A stretch of DNA of 64,000 nucleotides from VAZQ01 sp963763365 (GTDB taxonomy: Bacteria; Pseudomonadota; Alphaproteobacteria; Rhizobiales; Xanthobacteraceae), in contig CAVXOE010000014.1 of NCBI GenBank assembly GCA_963763365.1, positions 248,001 through 312,000 on the forward strand, in the 5' to 3' direction. Under the pieces are notes generated by a model that saw only the letters and a list, made by a program, of their open reading frames with translations, was not told the origin of the DNA and did no database searches. Below are positions 1 through 11,168 of this stretch, piece by piece (position 1 is the first letter of the stretch; each line of letters begins with the position of its first letter). The position numbers and the translations under genes were made by a program.

Positions 1-594
1 CAGCCCGGCCTTGTGGATCGCCTGATATTCCTTCTTCATCTCGCGCGCGATCGCTACGAGATAGGCCTCCTGGCTCGGGTAAAAGGCATTGAGCATGGTG
101 CTGGCGATGATGCCGGGCGAAGCTGCCGTCATGAACAGCTCGGTGAAACCGGCGGGTGATGCGATCGCCTTGAAACGCGCAATCTCGCTTTCGATCGCGC
201 TCGTGTCCTTGTAGTGAATTTCGGCCTGCGCCTCGGGTGCGTTCACCTGCTTGCTGCCGGACGGAAACCGGCGCATCAGGTAGTGCATCAGTTCCGGAAA
301 CTCGTCGAATTCGCGCCCGCGCCGGCGCTTCGATGCGCCGGCATAGCCGGTCATGCGCTGCGGCACGTAGGTCTGGAAGCCGACCCGCTGCTGCTCGCCG
401 TCATTGCCGATGTCGATGCCCGCGGTCTTCTGCTTGTCGACCACGTGCCGCACGGCGTTGTTCATCTCGCGGTCGAACTCGGCGGCGTCGTAAGGCTCGC
501 CGGCTTCGCGCCGGACCAGGAGCCCGGACAGCTTTTCGTTGCGCGGCAGACTGCCGACATGGGTGGTCAAGATGCGGTCGCGGCTGAAGATCAT
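1..594 (-). CDS. MetE-like (cobalamin-independent methionine synthase family) protein, partial
   Basis: The reverse strand from the ATG at 594 is open for 198 codons to the window edge, so only the N-terminal part is present. The start is well supported: an AAGGAG ribosome site lies about 8 bases upstream. The N-terminus contains RILTTHVGSLPR, followed by GIDIGNDGEQQRVGF. This is the usual opening of the stand-alone MetE C-terminal-domain (UROD/MetE-like barrel) proteins annotated as methionine synthase II. The zinc ligands of the family lie near the C-terminus, beyond the window, so catalytic competence cannot be judged. Relatives include epoxyalkane:coenzyme M transferase and many proteins of unknown substrate beside aromatic-degradation genes. 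It is transcribed divergently from the benzoate-CoA ligase gene. A distant paralogue lies at 15507-16544. Confidence 0.8.
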   Translation of the reverse strand, partial: MIFSRDRILTTHVGSLPRNEKLSGLLVRREAGEPYDAAEFDREMNNAVRHVVDKQKTAGIDIGNDGEQQRVGFQTYVPQRMTGYAGASKRRRGREFDEFPELMHYLMRRFPSGSKQVNAPEAQAEIHYKDTSAIESEIARFKAIASPAGFTELFMTAASPGIIASTMLNAFYPSQEAYLVAIAREMKKEYQAIHKAGL

Positions 595-685
595 GCCCGG
601 GCACTCCTTGCACTCGGCGCGGCAACTTGGCATGGACCGCGGACCGGCACAAAGCGGTCCCGTCAGATGATGAGCCGCGGGCACG

Positions 686-714
686 TTGCGATGCACCCCG
701 GTCGATTGCATAAT
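686..714 (+). promoter_or_regulatory. predicted promoter of the benzoate-CoA ligase gene with TGCA operator motifs
   Basis: TTGCGA (686-691) and CATAAT (709-714) are 17 bases apart, a reasonable sigma-70-type promoter about 70 bases upstream of the chosen ligase start. TGCA occurs at 692-695, just after the -35, and at 707-710, overlapping the -10. BzdR/BoxR repressors are known to recognise TGCA repeats, and a gene for such a regulator lies at 3554-4489. I infer that binding here would block RNA polymerase until benzoyl-CoA accumulates. This is prediction only. Confidence 0.45.
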
Positions 715-722
715 CAATGAGT

Positions 723-757
723 GGGCGAATGCCCGCCAAGAATCGGGCGAATGCCCG
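723..757 (+). repeat. twin small hairpins in the ligase leader
   Basis: The 13-mer gggcgaatgcccg occurs twice, at 723-735 and 745-757, 22 bases apart. Each copy can fold as GGGC-gaat-GCCC. They lie between the predicted promoter and the preferred start codon at 784, so they would sit in the 5' untranslated region. Confidence 0.5.
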
Positions 758-783
758 TCGAGATTTCAAAGGGAAACGCGCAG

Positions 784-2403
<1,620 letters not shown>

Positions 2404-2503
2404 GCTTTCCGCCGCCGGTATTGCTTGACTGCCAACCTCGACTCGTCACCACTTCGCAGGTGGAAAATTTCGCGCGGCGCTGCGCCGCGCGCGGGCTGGG
2501 AAA

Positions 2504-3491
2504 ATGCGAAAGGCGATATTCGGCCGGACGGGACTCGAAATCTCCGAGATCGTGCTGGGCGGCGGCGTCACCGGCGGCATTCTGATCAATGCCGATGACG
2601 CGACCCGCTTCAACGCGCTGCGGCGCGCCATCATGGGCGGCATCAACTGGATCGACACGGCGCCGATCTACGGCAACGGCGCGTCGGAGGAAACGATCGG
2701 GCGGCACCTGGAATCGCTCGTGCCGCGGCCGCAGATTTCAACCAAAGTCCGGCTCGAAGCCGAGGACATGGAGAGCATTCCGACGGCGATCCTGCGCAGC
2801 CTGGAGGCGAGCCTGACGCGGTTGCGATCGCAGAAGGTCGAGCTGTTCCAACTGCACAATCATATCGGCACGACGCTTGGGCGGCCGCGCGGCGGTGTCG
2901 GTCGAGCAGGTGCTCGGTCGCGGCGGCGTCGCCGACACCTTCGACAAGCTCAAGTCGCATGGGCTGATTCAGGCGGCCGGCATTACGGTCGCGGGCGACA
3001 CCAAGGCTTGCCTCGAGGTCATCAACAGCGGGCGCTTCGACGCGGCGCAGGTCTACTACAACATGGTCAATCCGAGTGCGGCTTGGACGCGTGTGCCGCA
3101 CGCCTGGAAGGGGCAGGACTTCTGCGGCGTGATCTCGGCCTGCTTCCGCCAGAACATGGGCGTGCTCAACATCCGGGTCTGGGCGGGCGGCGCGCTGGCA
3201 AGCTCGCGCCGGCCCGACGGCCTGTTCATGATGACGAGCGACACCGATCTCGACAACGAGATGCGCTGCGCGGCGGCGATCCGTCAGGTGCTCGGCGACA
3301 CTTATGGGACGCCGGCGCAGACCGCGCTGCGGTTCGTGCTCGGTAATCGCGACATCACCGCGCGGGTGATCGGAATTTCCGAGATCGTCCAGCTCGAACA
3401 GGCGCTCGAAGGAGCGGCGCGCGGTCCGCTCCCGTCCGCCGCGATTGCCAAGCTCGACGACCTGTGGGCCAACGAATTCCGGGTGAATTGA
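2504..3491 (+). CDS. aldo/keto reductase, frameshifted
   Basis: Two overlapping frames together make one full aldo/keto reductase of about 328 residues. The first (from the ATG at 2504) carries the NADPH-barrel start RKAIFGRTGLEISEIVLGGG, the catalytic Asp and Tyr in NWIDTAPIYGNG, the Lys in STKVRLE and the His in ELFQLHNHIG. The second resumes at about 2877 with GRAAVSVEQVLG and ends FRVN. The switch is +1, so one extra base around 2876-2880 (CTTGGG; removing one T joins the frames) explains it. It may be a sequencing indel or a real mutation. A 9-bp GC-rich hairpin (about 2471-2491) sits just upstream of the start. It lies between the ligase and boxR, an unusual position; a reductive role on aromatic-derived aldehydes or ketones is only a guess. 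Confidence 0.75.
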
Positions 3492-3537
3492 CACGATTCC
3501 AGATATGAACTATAGTGCATGAAATATATTTCCTGCA
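3488..3537 (+). promoter_or_regulatory. boxR promoter and TGCA operator
   Basis: TTGACA (3488-3493) and TATAGT (3511-3516) are separated by exactly 17 bases, a near-consensus sigma-70 promoter. TGCA motifs lie at 3516-3519, touching the -10, and at 3534-3537, in the initially transcribed region. Together with the similar arrangement before the ligase gene, this suggests autoregulation by the BoxR-type regulator encoded immediately downstream. The operator role is inferred from the known TGCA preference of BzdR/BoxR. Confidence 0.6.
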
Positions 3538-3553
3538 TCCGGGTTCATTCTGC

Positions 3554-4489
3554 GTGTCAGAGGCCAAAATCAAGGGCAAGGCGCGTGAACGCGCACCCCT
3601 CAACGCTGGCGACGCCGGCCAGGACGTAGACGCATTTGCCGCCGAGGTCGGCCGCCTCATGCGGCTGTGCCGTGCCAAGCGCGGCATGACACGGCGGCAG
3701 CTTGCCCAGGGCTCCGGCGCGTCCGAACGATATCTCGCCCAGATCGAAGCCGGGCAGGGCAACCCGTCGGTCGTCATGCTCAAGTCGATTGCCGAGGCGC
3801 TCGACGTTCCGGTGGTCGAACTTCTGCCGCGCAGCAACGGCCGCGCCGCCGCGATGACCCATATCCTCGATCTCCTGGGCCGCATGCCGCTGTCCGAGCT
3901 TCCCGCGGTCGCCGACCTGATCGAGGCGCGCGCACAACAGTCAGCGGTGAACGACCGGGCGCGGCGGATCGCGCTGGTCGGGCTGCGCGGCGCCGGCAAG
4001 TCGACCTTGGGGCAGCGGCTCGCGCTCGAACTTGGCTGCCCCTTCATCGAACTCGACCGGCTGGTGGAGCAGGAGTACGGCGCGCGCATCCCGGACCTGA
4101 TCGAGATCGCCGGCGTGGCGACGTTTCGCCGTTACGAGCGCGCCTGCCTGGAGCGCGTCATTGCCGACAACGAAGCGGCGGTGATCGCAACTGCCGGCGG
4201 CATCGTGGCAAATGCCGAGACCTACGCGCTGCTGCTGCGCCGGACCCACACCGTATGGCTCAAGGCCCGGCCGGACCAGCATATGAGCCGCGTAATGGAG
4301 CAGGGCGACTTCCGTCCTATGGCACAGAACCGCGAAGCCATGGCGGATCTTGTCGCCATCCTCGAGGCGCGCAGCGCTGACTACGCGCGGGCCGAAGCCG
4401 AACTGGAGACGTCGGGCGACAGCGTCGAAGACAGCTTCGCGAAACTCGTTCGCATCACCAAGCGTTATGCGGCCGGAGAACGTGCATGA
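3554..4489 (+). CDS. boxR: BoxR/BzdR-type benzoyl-CoA-responsive transcriptional regulator
   Basis: A two-domain regulator of 311 residues. About residues 33-90 form an XRE helix-turn-helix (MTRRQLAQGSGASERYLAQIE then NPSVVMLKSIAEAL). From about residue 130 there is a shikimate-kinase-like domain with the P-loop GLRGAGKST, then IELDRLVE, FRRYE and TAGGIV, which match the nucleotide and shikimate-binding positions of true kinases. This architecture is diagnostic of BzdR/BoxR, in which the kinase-like domain binds benzoyl-CoA and relieves repression. The frame is open back to a GTG at 3515, but that codon overlaps the -10 box, so I prefer the GTG at 3554. The stop overlaps the start of the next gene by four bases, indicating a shared transcript with the hydrolase, boxC and boxB. 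Confidence 0.88.
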   Translation: MSEAKIKGKARERAPLNAGDAGQDVDAFAAEVGRLMRLCRAKRGMTRRQLAQGSGASERYLAQIEAGQGNPSVVMLKSIAEALDVPVVELLPRSNGRAAAMTHILDLLGRMPLSELPAVADLIEARAQQSAVNDRARRIALVGLRGAGKSTLGQRLALELGCPFIELDRLVEQEYGARIPDLIEIAGVATFRRYERACLERVIADNEAAVIATAGGIVANAETYALLLRRTHTVWLKARPDQHMSRVMEQGDFRPMAQNREAMADLVAILEARSADYARAEAELETSGDSVEDSFAKLVRITKRYAAGERA

Positions 4490-5310
4490 CGCTGGCTGAC
4501 CAAGGCTTCGTCGATCTCGGCGATATGCGGCTCGAATACCGCATGACCGGTCCGCGCCCGGATGCCGCGCCCACGCTCGTCATGCTGCACGAAGGGCTCG
4601 GCCATGCCGGCATCTGGGGGAGCTTCGCTGACGAACTTGCGGATGCGACCCGCGCGGGCGTGTTCTCCTATTCGCGCGCCGGCTACGGCAGCTCCTCGCC
4701 GTCCAAGCTGCCGCGCACCGTCGCGTTCATGCACGAGGAGGCGCGCGACGTGCTGCCGCGCGTGCTCGACGCTATCGGTTTCCGCCGCGGGCTCCTGGTC
4801 GGGCACAGCGACGGCGCGTCGATCGCGGCGATTTATGCGGGCAGCGTGCAGGACCATCGCGTACGCGGGCTCGCTCTGATGGCGCCGCACTTCTTCACCG
4901 AAGACATGGGCATCGAGGAGATCGCCCGCGCCAAGGTGGCGTTCGAGCAGGGGTCGCTGCGTGCGAAGCTCGCGCGCTCGCACGCCGACGTCGACAACGC
5001 GTTCTACAACTGGTGCGGCCCTTGGCTGCTGCCGGGCTTCCGTCAGTGGGACATCACCGACGCTCTTGGCTACATCCGCGTGCCGATCCTGATCGTGCAG
5101 GGCGAGGACGATCAGTACGGCACCGCGCGGCAGATCGAGGTGGCGCGGGAGGAGTGCTACTGCCCGGTCGAGGTCGCGCTGCTGCCGGAGACGCGGCATG
5201 CACCCTATCGCGAAGCGCCGCAGGCGACGCTGGCGGCAATCGCGGAATTTGCCAACCGGCTGCTGCAAGACCACCACGAGGGCGATTTCGCAGCTCGCGC
5301 TGCTGAATAG
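4486..5310 (+). CDS. alpha/beta hydrolase of the box cluster
   Basis: A 274-residue alpha/beta hydrolase whose start overlaps the boxR stop. The nucleophile elbow GHSDGAS gives Ser108. The acid is probably in GEDDQYG (about 208) and the catalytic His in ETRHAPY (about 237). The early LHEGLGHAGIW segment would supply the oxyanion hole. No signal peptide is visible, so it should be cytoplasmic. Similar hydrolases are common in box clusters, where they are proposed to act on the ring-cleavage product, a stalled CoA ester or a lactone. The exact substrate cannot be read from the sequence; an enol-lactonase-like or thioesterase role are the main options. Confidence 0.8.
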   Translation: MTLADQGFVDLGDMRLEYRMTGPRPDAAPTLVMLHEGLGHAGIWGSFADELADATRAGVFSYSRAGYGSSSPSKLPRTVAFMHEEARDVLPRVLDAIGFRRGLLVGHSDGASIAAIYAGSVQDHRVRGLALMAPHFFTEDMGIEEIARAKVAFEQGSLRAKLARSHADVDNAFYNWCGPWLLPGFRQWDITDALGYIRVPILIVQGEDDQYGTARQIEVAREECYCPVEVALLPETRHAPYREAPQATLAAIAEFANRLLQDHHEGDFAARAAE

Positions 5311-5324
5311 GTTGTGAGGATCAG

Positions 5325-7013
5325 ATGGCCGACGCAGAGCGTAAATTGAGCAATGGCAACAGTCGGATCGACTTCCAGACCGATCCGTCGCGCTATCGCC
5401 ATTGGAAGGTCAAGATCGACGGCGATGTCGCCACGCTTGTCATGGACGTGGACGAGAAGGGCACGCTGTTCGACGGCTACGAGCTCAAGCTGAACTCCTA
5501 CGATCTCGGCGTCGATATCGAGCTTGCGGACGCGATCGAGCGGTTTCGCTTCGAGCATCCGGAAGTTCGCGTGATCCTGCTGCGCTCGGGCAAGCCGCGC
5601 GTGTTCTGCGCCGGCGCGAACATCCGCATGCTGGCGGGGGCGACGCACGCTCACAAGGTCAATTTCTGCAAGTTCACCAACGAGACGCGCAACGGCATCG
5701 AGGACGCCAGCGAGAATTCCGGGCTCTCGACCATCTGCGTCATCAACGGCACCGCGGCTGGCGGCGGCTACGAGCTGGCGCTCGCCGCCGACCACATCAT
5801 GCTGATCGACGACGGCTCTTCGACCGTGTCGCTGCCGGAACTGCCGCTGCTCGCGGTGCTGCCAGGCACCGGCGGCCTTACGCGCGTCACCGACAAGCGC
5901 AAGGTGCGGCGCGATCATGCCGACGTCTTCTGCACCACCGAGGAAGGCATCAAAGGCAAGCGCGCGGTCGACTGGCGGCTGGTCGATGAAGTTGTGCCGG
6001 GTTCCAAGTTCGAGGACGCGGTCGCAACGCGTGCCAGGGAATTCGCCGCCAAATCGGCGCGCCCCGCCGGCGCCAAGGGCGTTGCGCTGACGCCGCTCAA
6101 GCGCGAACGCTCGGCCGATGGCGTCGAGTATGAGTTCGTGTCGGTGGCGCTGGCGCGGCCGGATCGTCTTGCGACCATCACGCTGCGCGGACCCGAAACG
6201 CCGCCGCCCGCCTCGGCGGACGCGATGCTGGCACAAGGCGCGGAGTTCTGGCCGCTGAAGCTCGCGCGCGAGCTCGATGATGCGATCCTGGACATTCGTG
6301 CCAACGAATTCGACACGGCGGCGCTGGTGTTCAAGTCGTCCGGCGATCCGGCGCAGGTGCTGGCCTACGACGCGTTCCTCGATGCCAACAGGGATCACTG
6401 GCTGGCACGCGAGATCAGGGGATTGTGGAAGCGCACGCTCAAACGGGTCGATCTCACCTCGCGCTCGCTGGTCGCCCTCGTCGAGCCAGGGTCGTGCTTC
6501 GCGGGGACGCTGGCAGAACTCGTACTCGCGACCGACCGCTCGTACATGCTGATCGGGCAGTTGGCCGGTGACAACAAGCCGCCCGCCACGCTTTCGCTCG
6601 CCGCCGTCAACTTCGGCGCCTATCCGATGTCGAACGGGCTGTCGCGGCTGGCGAGCCGGTTCCTCGCCGATCCGGCCGACCTCGATCGCGCCAAGGCGGA
6701 AATCGGCAAGCCGCTCGACGCAGAGGCAACAGAGAAACTCGGCCTGGTGACCTTCGCGCTCGACGACATCGACTGGGAGGACGAAATCCGCGTCTTCCTC
6801 GAGGAGCGCGCGAGCTTCTCGCCCGATGGGCTCACCGGCCTCGAAGCCAATCTGCGCTTCGGCGGCCCCGAGACGATGGAATCGAAGATCTTCGCGCGGC
6901 TCACCGCCTGGCAGAACTGGATCTTCCAGCGCCCGAACGCGGTCGGCGAGGAGGGCGCGCTCAAGCGCTATGGCACCGGCCAGAAGCCGGTGTTCGATAC
7001 GAGGCGGGTGTGA
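5325..7013 (+). CDS. boxC: benzoyl-CoA-dihydrodiol lyase (2,3-epoxybenzoyl-CoA dihydrolase)
   Basis: BoxC hydrolytically opens 2,3-epoxybenzoyl-CoA to 3,4-dehydroadipyl-CoA semialdehyde and formate, the ring-opening step. The 562-residue length and the double crotonase-like architecture match the family. The first half has the enoyl-CoA hydratase-type segment VFCAGANIRMLAG at about residues 94-106 and the glycine-rich NGTAAGGGYELALA at about 143-156. The second half has the related VALVEPGSCFAGTLAELVLATDRSYM. It begins 14 bases after the hydrolase stop with a GAGGATCAG ribosome site and precedes boxB, so the order is conserved. No disrupted residues or frames were seen. Confidence 0.93.
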   Translation: MADAERKLSNGNSRIDFQTDPSRYRHWKVKIDGDVATLVMDVDEKGTLFDGYELKLNSYDLGVDIELADAIERFRFEHPEVRVILLRSGKPRVFCAGANIRMLAGATHAHKVNFCKFTNETRNGIEDASENSGLSTICVINGTAAGGGYELALAADHIMLIDDGSSTVSLPELPLLAVLPGTGGLTRVTDKRKVRRDHADVFCTTEEGIKGKRAVDWRLVDEVVPGSKFEDAVATRAREFAAKSARPAGAKGVALTPLKRERSADGVEYEFVSVALARPDRLATITLRGPETPPPASADAMLAQGAEFWPLKLARELDDAILDIRANEFDTAALVFKSSGDPAQVLAYDAFLDANRDHWLAREIRGLWKRTLKRVDLTSRSLVALVEPGSCFAGTLAELVLATDRSYMLIGQLAGDNKPPATLSLAAVNFGAYPMSNGLSRLASRFLADPADLDRAKAEIGKPLDAEATEKLGLVTFALDDIDWEDEIRVFLEERASFSPDGLTGLEANLRFGGPETMESKIFARLTAWQNWIFQRPNAVGEEGALKRYGTGQKPVFDTRRV

Positions 7014-7041
7014 TGAACACTTTACCCGCGACACCCGCTGC

Positions 7042-7112
7042 TCGTCATCATCCGCGAAAGCGGATGATCCAGTGTGTTGAACAATGACTGGATGCCCGCT
7101 TTCGCGGGCATG
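7042..7112. repeat. palindromic intergenic repeat between boxC and boxB
   Basis: Two hairpins are visible. The first is ATCATCCGC-gaaa-GCGGATGAT around 7047-7068. The second is TGCCCGC-tttc-GCGGGCA around 7093-7110. The CGAAAGCGG / CTTTCGCGG arms are typical of small repetitive palindromes scattered through Bradyrhizobium-like genomes. A related arm is seen at 33400-33440. Confidence 0.65.
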
Positions 7113-7160
7113 ACATCGGAGAGAATGGCGGCGAACAGAAATAAGAATGAGGAGAGTGGC

Positions 7161-8606
<1,446 letters not shown>

Positions 8607-8726
8607 GCCGGCGCGATCAGCCGCAATTGCGAGACTGTTTCCGCTTCGGTGCCGAAAGCGGAGGCATTTCTTGCATGCAGATTGTCGCGAGCATTATGCA
8701 GTGCACCAAACGGCGTCGACACTGGA

Positions 8727-9435
8727 TCACCTCTTCGCGGCCACGAGGAGATTGTCGGGCAGCGTCAGGCGAAGCGTCTTGGCGGTCATCAGATTGATGG
8801 CCAACTCGTACTTGGTCGGTTGCTGAATCCGGCAAGTCACCCGCTTTCGCGCCTTTGAGAATGCGATCGACAGATGACCTGCCGCTCGCCGGAGATATAT
8901 CGTCCGTGTTGGTTCCGTACGCCATGAGGCCGCCACTAGCGACAAAAAAGCGATATGCATAGACCGTCGGCATGCGGTATTGCGCAGCCCGTGCGATGAT
9001 CGTATCGCGATAGCTGATAGTGACGGGATCGGGGACCACTAGCAAACCGCCATTCGATTGACGCGCGAACAGATTCAATCGCGCGCTCGATATCGGAGGC
9101 GGTGTCCACGCCGGCCATGCGTCAATTCCAGCCCCATCGCTGGCGCCGCTGGTTCAATCGCATTGCGATAGACAGCCGTACTAGGATCTGCGGAATTTGC
9201 GACCAGAGCGGCGCGGGTTACGTCGGGCGCGATTTCTGTTGAGCAATTGCAGCCATTTTGTGCCGATGGTGTACTCGAAATTCGTGAAGCCGGTGATGTT
9301 GCCGCCGGGCCGCGCGAGATTCACTCACGAAGCCCGTACCGATGGGATCGGCATCATTTACAAACACTATCGGCAGAGATCGGGATCCGACGCCGGACGG
9401 CCGATGACCTTATCGGGGTTGTCGAAGGCGAATGA
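8727..9435 (-). pseudogene. remnant of a PF04392-type ABC transporter substrate-binding protein gene
   Basis: Reverse-strand fragments in different frames line up with the C-terminal two thirds of this binding-protein family. In order they are SLPIVFVNDADPIGTGF, RPGGNITGFTNFEYTIGTKW, an AALVANSADPSTAVYRNAIEPA segment, MPTVYAYRFFVASGGLMAYGT and PTKYELAINLMTAKTLRLTLP. The last ends near 8727, where the family normally ends. The frame changes several times and there are internal stops. The N-terminal part is missing and is replaced by the remnant at 9436-9860. Decay here looks real rather than a single sequencing error. Confidence 0.7.
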
Positions 9436-9860
9436 TCACATCCGGTCTTGGCCGGAAACGAGATCCCCCACGACAAAGCCACGCGCACGCCCGACGACTG
9501 GTGTCCAACGATCATCAATGCGGATGAAATTGTCTATCCCACCAGCTCAGTGTGTTGATCGCGTTCGAGGGCGAAACGCTGTGAAGCAGCTGTGTACCAT
9601 CGGGTCTTGACGACTGCCTGCACTGCGAGATCGCTGGCGGCACCCACCCGGTTTTCAATGACGACCTGTTGGCCAAGACGCTGCGAAAGCCATTCACCCG
9701 TCAGGCGGGCGACGATGTCCGGTCCGTTGCCCGCCGCAAAGCCGACGATGAGATGTATTGGTCGCGACGGATAGACTTGTGCGTGTGAATCTCGATTAGC
9801 GAGTGGAAACAGAGCGGCGTTTGCCGCGATCTGCAAGAACCGACGGCGCAGAAGCTTCAC
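9436..9860 (-). pseudogene. remnant of a Bug/TctC-family solute-binding protein gene (N-terminal part)
   Basis: From the ATG at 9860 the reverse strand reads a signal peptide (MKLLRRRFLQIAANAALFP ... SHA), then VYPSRPIHLIVGFAAGNGPD and IENRVGAASDLAVQAVV, the canonical TctC/Bug opening. The next piece, PDGTQLLHSVSPSNAIN, is in another frame. Further short matches (PVVGRAR, SFPAKT) are in yet others. The rest of the gene is absent; the sequence passes directly into the PF04392 remnant. Intact Bug relatives of this type bind small carboxylates in the periplasm; an intact one lies at 45621-46613. Confidence 0.72.
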
Positions 9861-10049
9861 GCGTCATCCTTTCAGCAGTTGCTACACATGTTCGCTGAAA
9901 TTTTCACATGCAAGAAACCCGCCAGCGCGCCGTCCAGCCGCGCATCTGTGCTCCATGCCCAGAGAAGGTTGCCGACGGCAATCGCCTAGCGTGTTGCCCG
10001 GCTCGCGCTACGCGCTTGCCTGCCAGGACGCAAGCACGCGCGCTTTCAA

Positions 10050-11063
10050 CTACTCCGCCGCTTCGCCGCGCGCGACGGCGTCCCACCAGGGGCAGATGCC
10101 GTCCATGACGTGATAGTTGCCTTCGATCACGTTGACCGGCTTACGTAGTCCGGTGGAGGCCGCCTGGATGCGGATATTGCGGGATTCGACGCGCTTCTCC
10201 GGCGTCATCCACATGCGGTCGTGGCCCCACATGCTGGGTCCCCAGGTGACCTCTTCCTCTCGCCAGTTCTCGACGTCGATGACGCGGCCGCCCCAGCCGT
10301 ATTCGAACATGAAGTTCGACGGCGAGTTCGAATAGAACGAGGTCACCTCGTCGTTGATGTGGCGGCCGAGCGTCACGCCGATCAGCTTGTCCGGATCGGT
10401 CAGCGCGAGGTCGTAGCACTGGCCGACGTCATCGAGGCTGAAGAGCTCGACCATCAGATGGTGCGTGGCGCTGCGCCCGGTCTCGATGAAGGCGATCGAG
10501 TGGTGGCGCGGATTGGCGTGGAAGAAATAGGCGTTGAACGGCCGCGTCATGTAGTCGGAAAGCTTGAAGCCGAGCACGTCGCGATAGAACGGGATCGCGT
10601 CGTTGATGTTCTTCACGTGGAGCACAGCGTGTCCCATGCCGAGCGGGCCGGTGCGGAAGCCCGAGATCGAGCGGCCGGGCTTGAACGGCTCGCTGGTGGT
10701 CTCGGGCCCGTAAAAAATCTCCAGCCGGTTGCCGAGCGGATCGTTGAACACGATCAGGTCCTTCACGCGGCGCTCTTGCGCGAGCGCGCGCGAGCCGCGG
10801 GCGACCTGCACGCCGGCCTTCTCCAGGCGGGCGGCCATGGCGTCGAGCGCCGCCGCATCGGGGACTTCCCAGCCGAAGAAGCCGACGCCCTCGCCGCCGT
10901 CCTCGCTGACGACGACGCGTTGCCTGCGGTCGTCCATGCGCAGCGCCAGGCTCTTGGCACTCTTGTCGACGAGCTGCATCCCGAGGAAGCGGGTGCCGAA
11001 GTTCGACCAGTCCTCCAGTGACTTGGCGCGGACGCCGACGTATCCGAGACCTTCGATCGACAT
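10050..11063 (-). CDS. type I extradiol (catechol) dioxygenase, VOC superfamily
   Basis: A 337-residue two-domain VOC protein resembling 2,3-dihydroxybiphenyl 1,2-dioxygenase (BphC). The C-terminal domain carries the iron-ligand pattern: His145 in GHAVLHV, His202 in THHLMVE and Glu254 in FMFEYGWGGRVID. His235 in LGRHIND matches the catalytic acid-base histidine. Spacing between these residues follows BphC closely, so an active Fe(II) ring-cleaving enzyme is likely. The start ATG at 11063 has a GGAG site. The substrate is a substituted catechol of unknown identity. It is followed on the same strand, after about 100 bases upstream, by an aminotransferase gene, and the locus lies next to the box cluster, consistent with an aromatic-catabolism region. 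Confidence 0.85.
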   Translation of the reverse strand: MSIEGLGYVGVRAKSLEDWSNFGTRFLGMQLVDKSAKSLALRMDDRRQRVVVSEDGGEGVGFFGWEVPDAAALDAMAARLEKAGVQVARGSRALAQERRVKDLIVFNDPLGNRLEIFYGPETTSEPFKPGRSISGFRTGPLGMGHAVLHVKNINDAIPFYRDVLGFKLSDYMTRPFNAYFFHANPRHHSIAFIETGRSATHHLMVELFSLDDVGQCYDLALTDPDKLIGVTLGRHINDEVTSFYSNSPSNFMFEYGWGGRVIDVENWREEEVTWGPSMWGHDRMWMTPEKRVESRNIRIQAASTGLRKPVNVIEGNYHVMDGICPWWDAVARGEAAE

Positions 11064-11168
11064 GGGCCGTCTCCGCTATGCCTGAGTCATCGTGCGAAAT
11101 ATGAGCCTTCCGCGCGACCTTGGCAATTGCCGGCCGCGGCCGGCCAGCCAGCGGGAGATGCGGCCGCG

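Noticed and set aside
3515..3553. Longer start (GTG at 3515) for the BoxR-type regulator
   Set aside because: This codon overlaps the -10 element TATAGT, so it would lie upstream of the transcription start. The GTG at 3554 keeps the whole helix-turn-helix domain.
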